DNA of 6,707 bases, taken from positions 1-6,707 of the forward strand of contig DDPN01000046.1 in assembly GCA_002342205.1 (NCBI GenBank). The letters are read 5' to 3'. Below the pieces are notes generated by a model that was given only the letters and a program-made list of their open reading frames with translations, was not told the origin of the DNA and made no database searches. Shown here piece by piece: positions 6,250-6,707 of this stretch. Made by a program: the position numbers and the translations under genes. Positions within the stretch are counted from its first letter, which is position 1; every line of letters starts with the position of its first letter. The DNA is from Chitinophagaceae bacterium UBA2467. Its GTDB lineage: Bacteria > Bacteroidota > Bacteroidia > Chitinophagales > Chitinophagaceae.

Positions 6250-6707
6250 CTCATTCCACCCCCTTTTTCATCTTTCAGCTGGATACCTAATGCTAATAGA
6301 CGATCACGGATTTTATCAGAGGTCATAAAGTCACGACGACCCTTTGCTTCTTTTCGCATATCAATCAATAACTCCATTACTCCTTGCAATTTTTCCTGAT
6401 CAGCAGCATGAAGAGGTTGTAATCCCAAGATATCCTCCATCCAAAGCTTCAACTCATTTTGCATCCGCGTCAGCGTTTTAACTGCTAGTGCTGATTTAGC
6501 CGTTATGCCATCTTTTATTGAGTTTAACACCGGCACTAATTCAAATAGATTAGCTAACACTTTTGCTGAGCTAAAATCATCATTCATAAAAAGTGGTAGT
6601 TCATCCAACAACTGGTTTACTTTCTTATCCAAAACAACATCTTCACCAGCAGAATGCCCCCATTCTTGTGTGTTCAATTTTTGAAACCCTTCCACTGCAT
6701 CCCATAA
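6234..6707 (-). CDS. cysS: Cysteinyl-tRNA synthetase, C-terminal fragment (5' end outside window)
   Basis: The last 157 residues of cysteinyl-tRNA synthetase are present. This cytoplasmic class I enzyme charges tRNA-Cys. The frame is open to the right edge (it begins LWDAVEGFQKL), so the GTG at 6695 is an internal Val codon and not a start. The fragment matches the helical C-terminal region that follows the catalytic core: FMNDDFSSAKVL (40-51 of the fragment) is the conserved M-DDF-T/S-A segment, and RRDFMTSDKIRDRL (124-137) with LGIQLKDEKGG and a closing SWK (153-155) is the family's typical C-terminal end. The HIGH and KMSKS motifs and the zinc site lie outside the window. The gene converges on the epimerase with 20 bp between stop codons. 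No defect is visible in the part seen. Confidence 0.93.
   Translation of the reverse strand, partial: LWDAVEGFQKLNTQEWGHSAGEDVVLDKKVNQLLDELPLFMNDDFSSAKVLANLFELVPVLNSIKDGITAKSALAVKTLTRMQNELKLWMEDILGLQPLHAADQEKLQGVMELLIDMRKEAKGRRDFMTSDKIRDRLLALGIQLKDEKGGGMSWKID

Noticed and set aside
6693..6695. GTG at 6695 as a start for a separate 153-residue gene
   Set aside because: The frame stays open to the window edge and the protein is the C-terminal region of CysS, so this is an internal Val codon.
1..6707. CRISPR array, tRNA or rRNA, insertion sequence, toxin-antitoxin or defence system
   Set aside because: I found no repeat-spacer pattern, cloverleaf, transposase or related domain; nearly all bases are explained by recognised genes.

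Overview
The window looks like chromosomal DNA of a member of the Bacteroidota, most likely in or near the Chitinophagaceae. The lineage is inferred from several points: an S46 dipeptidyl-peptidase (a family concentrated in this phylum), an Obg GTPase of the short Bacteroidota type with no C-terminal extension, a GH18 lipoprotein with a Thr/Pro linker, no visible Shine-Dalgarno sequences, and TAnnTTTG-type -7 promoter elements in front of genes. The DNA is moderately A+T-rich throughout, and no region looks compositionally foreign.

Left part (1-1556, plus strand): the last 107 codons of an RND/MMPL-type membrane exporter are followed after 39 bp by obg, which starts at TTG and has its own likely -7 element. 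The obg stop overlaps the start of a 62-residue Cys/His-rich zinc-ribbon protein (ATGA overlap). The tail of that small gene runs 45 bp into the tail of the convergent chitinase gene.

Middle part (1512-2944): a minus-strand gene encodes a lipoprotein with a fibronectin-III-like domain and a GH18 catalytic domain. An 83-89 bp divergent promoter region separates it from the next operon.

Right part (2945-6707): a two-gene plus-strand operon encodes a secreted S46 dipeptidyl-peptidase with the Gly found in DPP7-type enzymes, and, sharing an ATGA overlap, a cytoplasmic dipeptide epimerase of the enolase superfamily. The epimerase has all catalytic residues but lacks the Arg that binds Glu in L-Ala-D/L-Glu epimerases. 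This suggests a dipeptide-use pathway: the peptidase releases dipeptides in the periplasm and the epimerase acts on dipeptides after uptake. The operon converges on the 3' end of cysS, which runs off the right edge; the 20-bp junction carries two short inverted repeats.

I see no RNA genes, mobile elements, CRISPR arrays or defence systems. The window is mostly ordinary housekeeping and nutrient-acquisition genes. The points most worth following are the coupled peptidase-epimerase pair with its altered specificity pocket and the small zinc-ribbon gene coupled to obg. Every stretch longer than 100 bp is genic.
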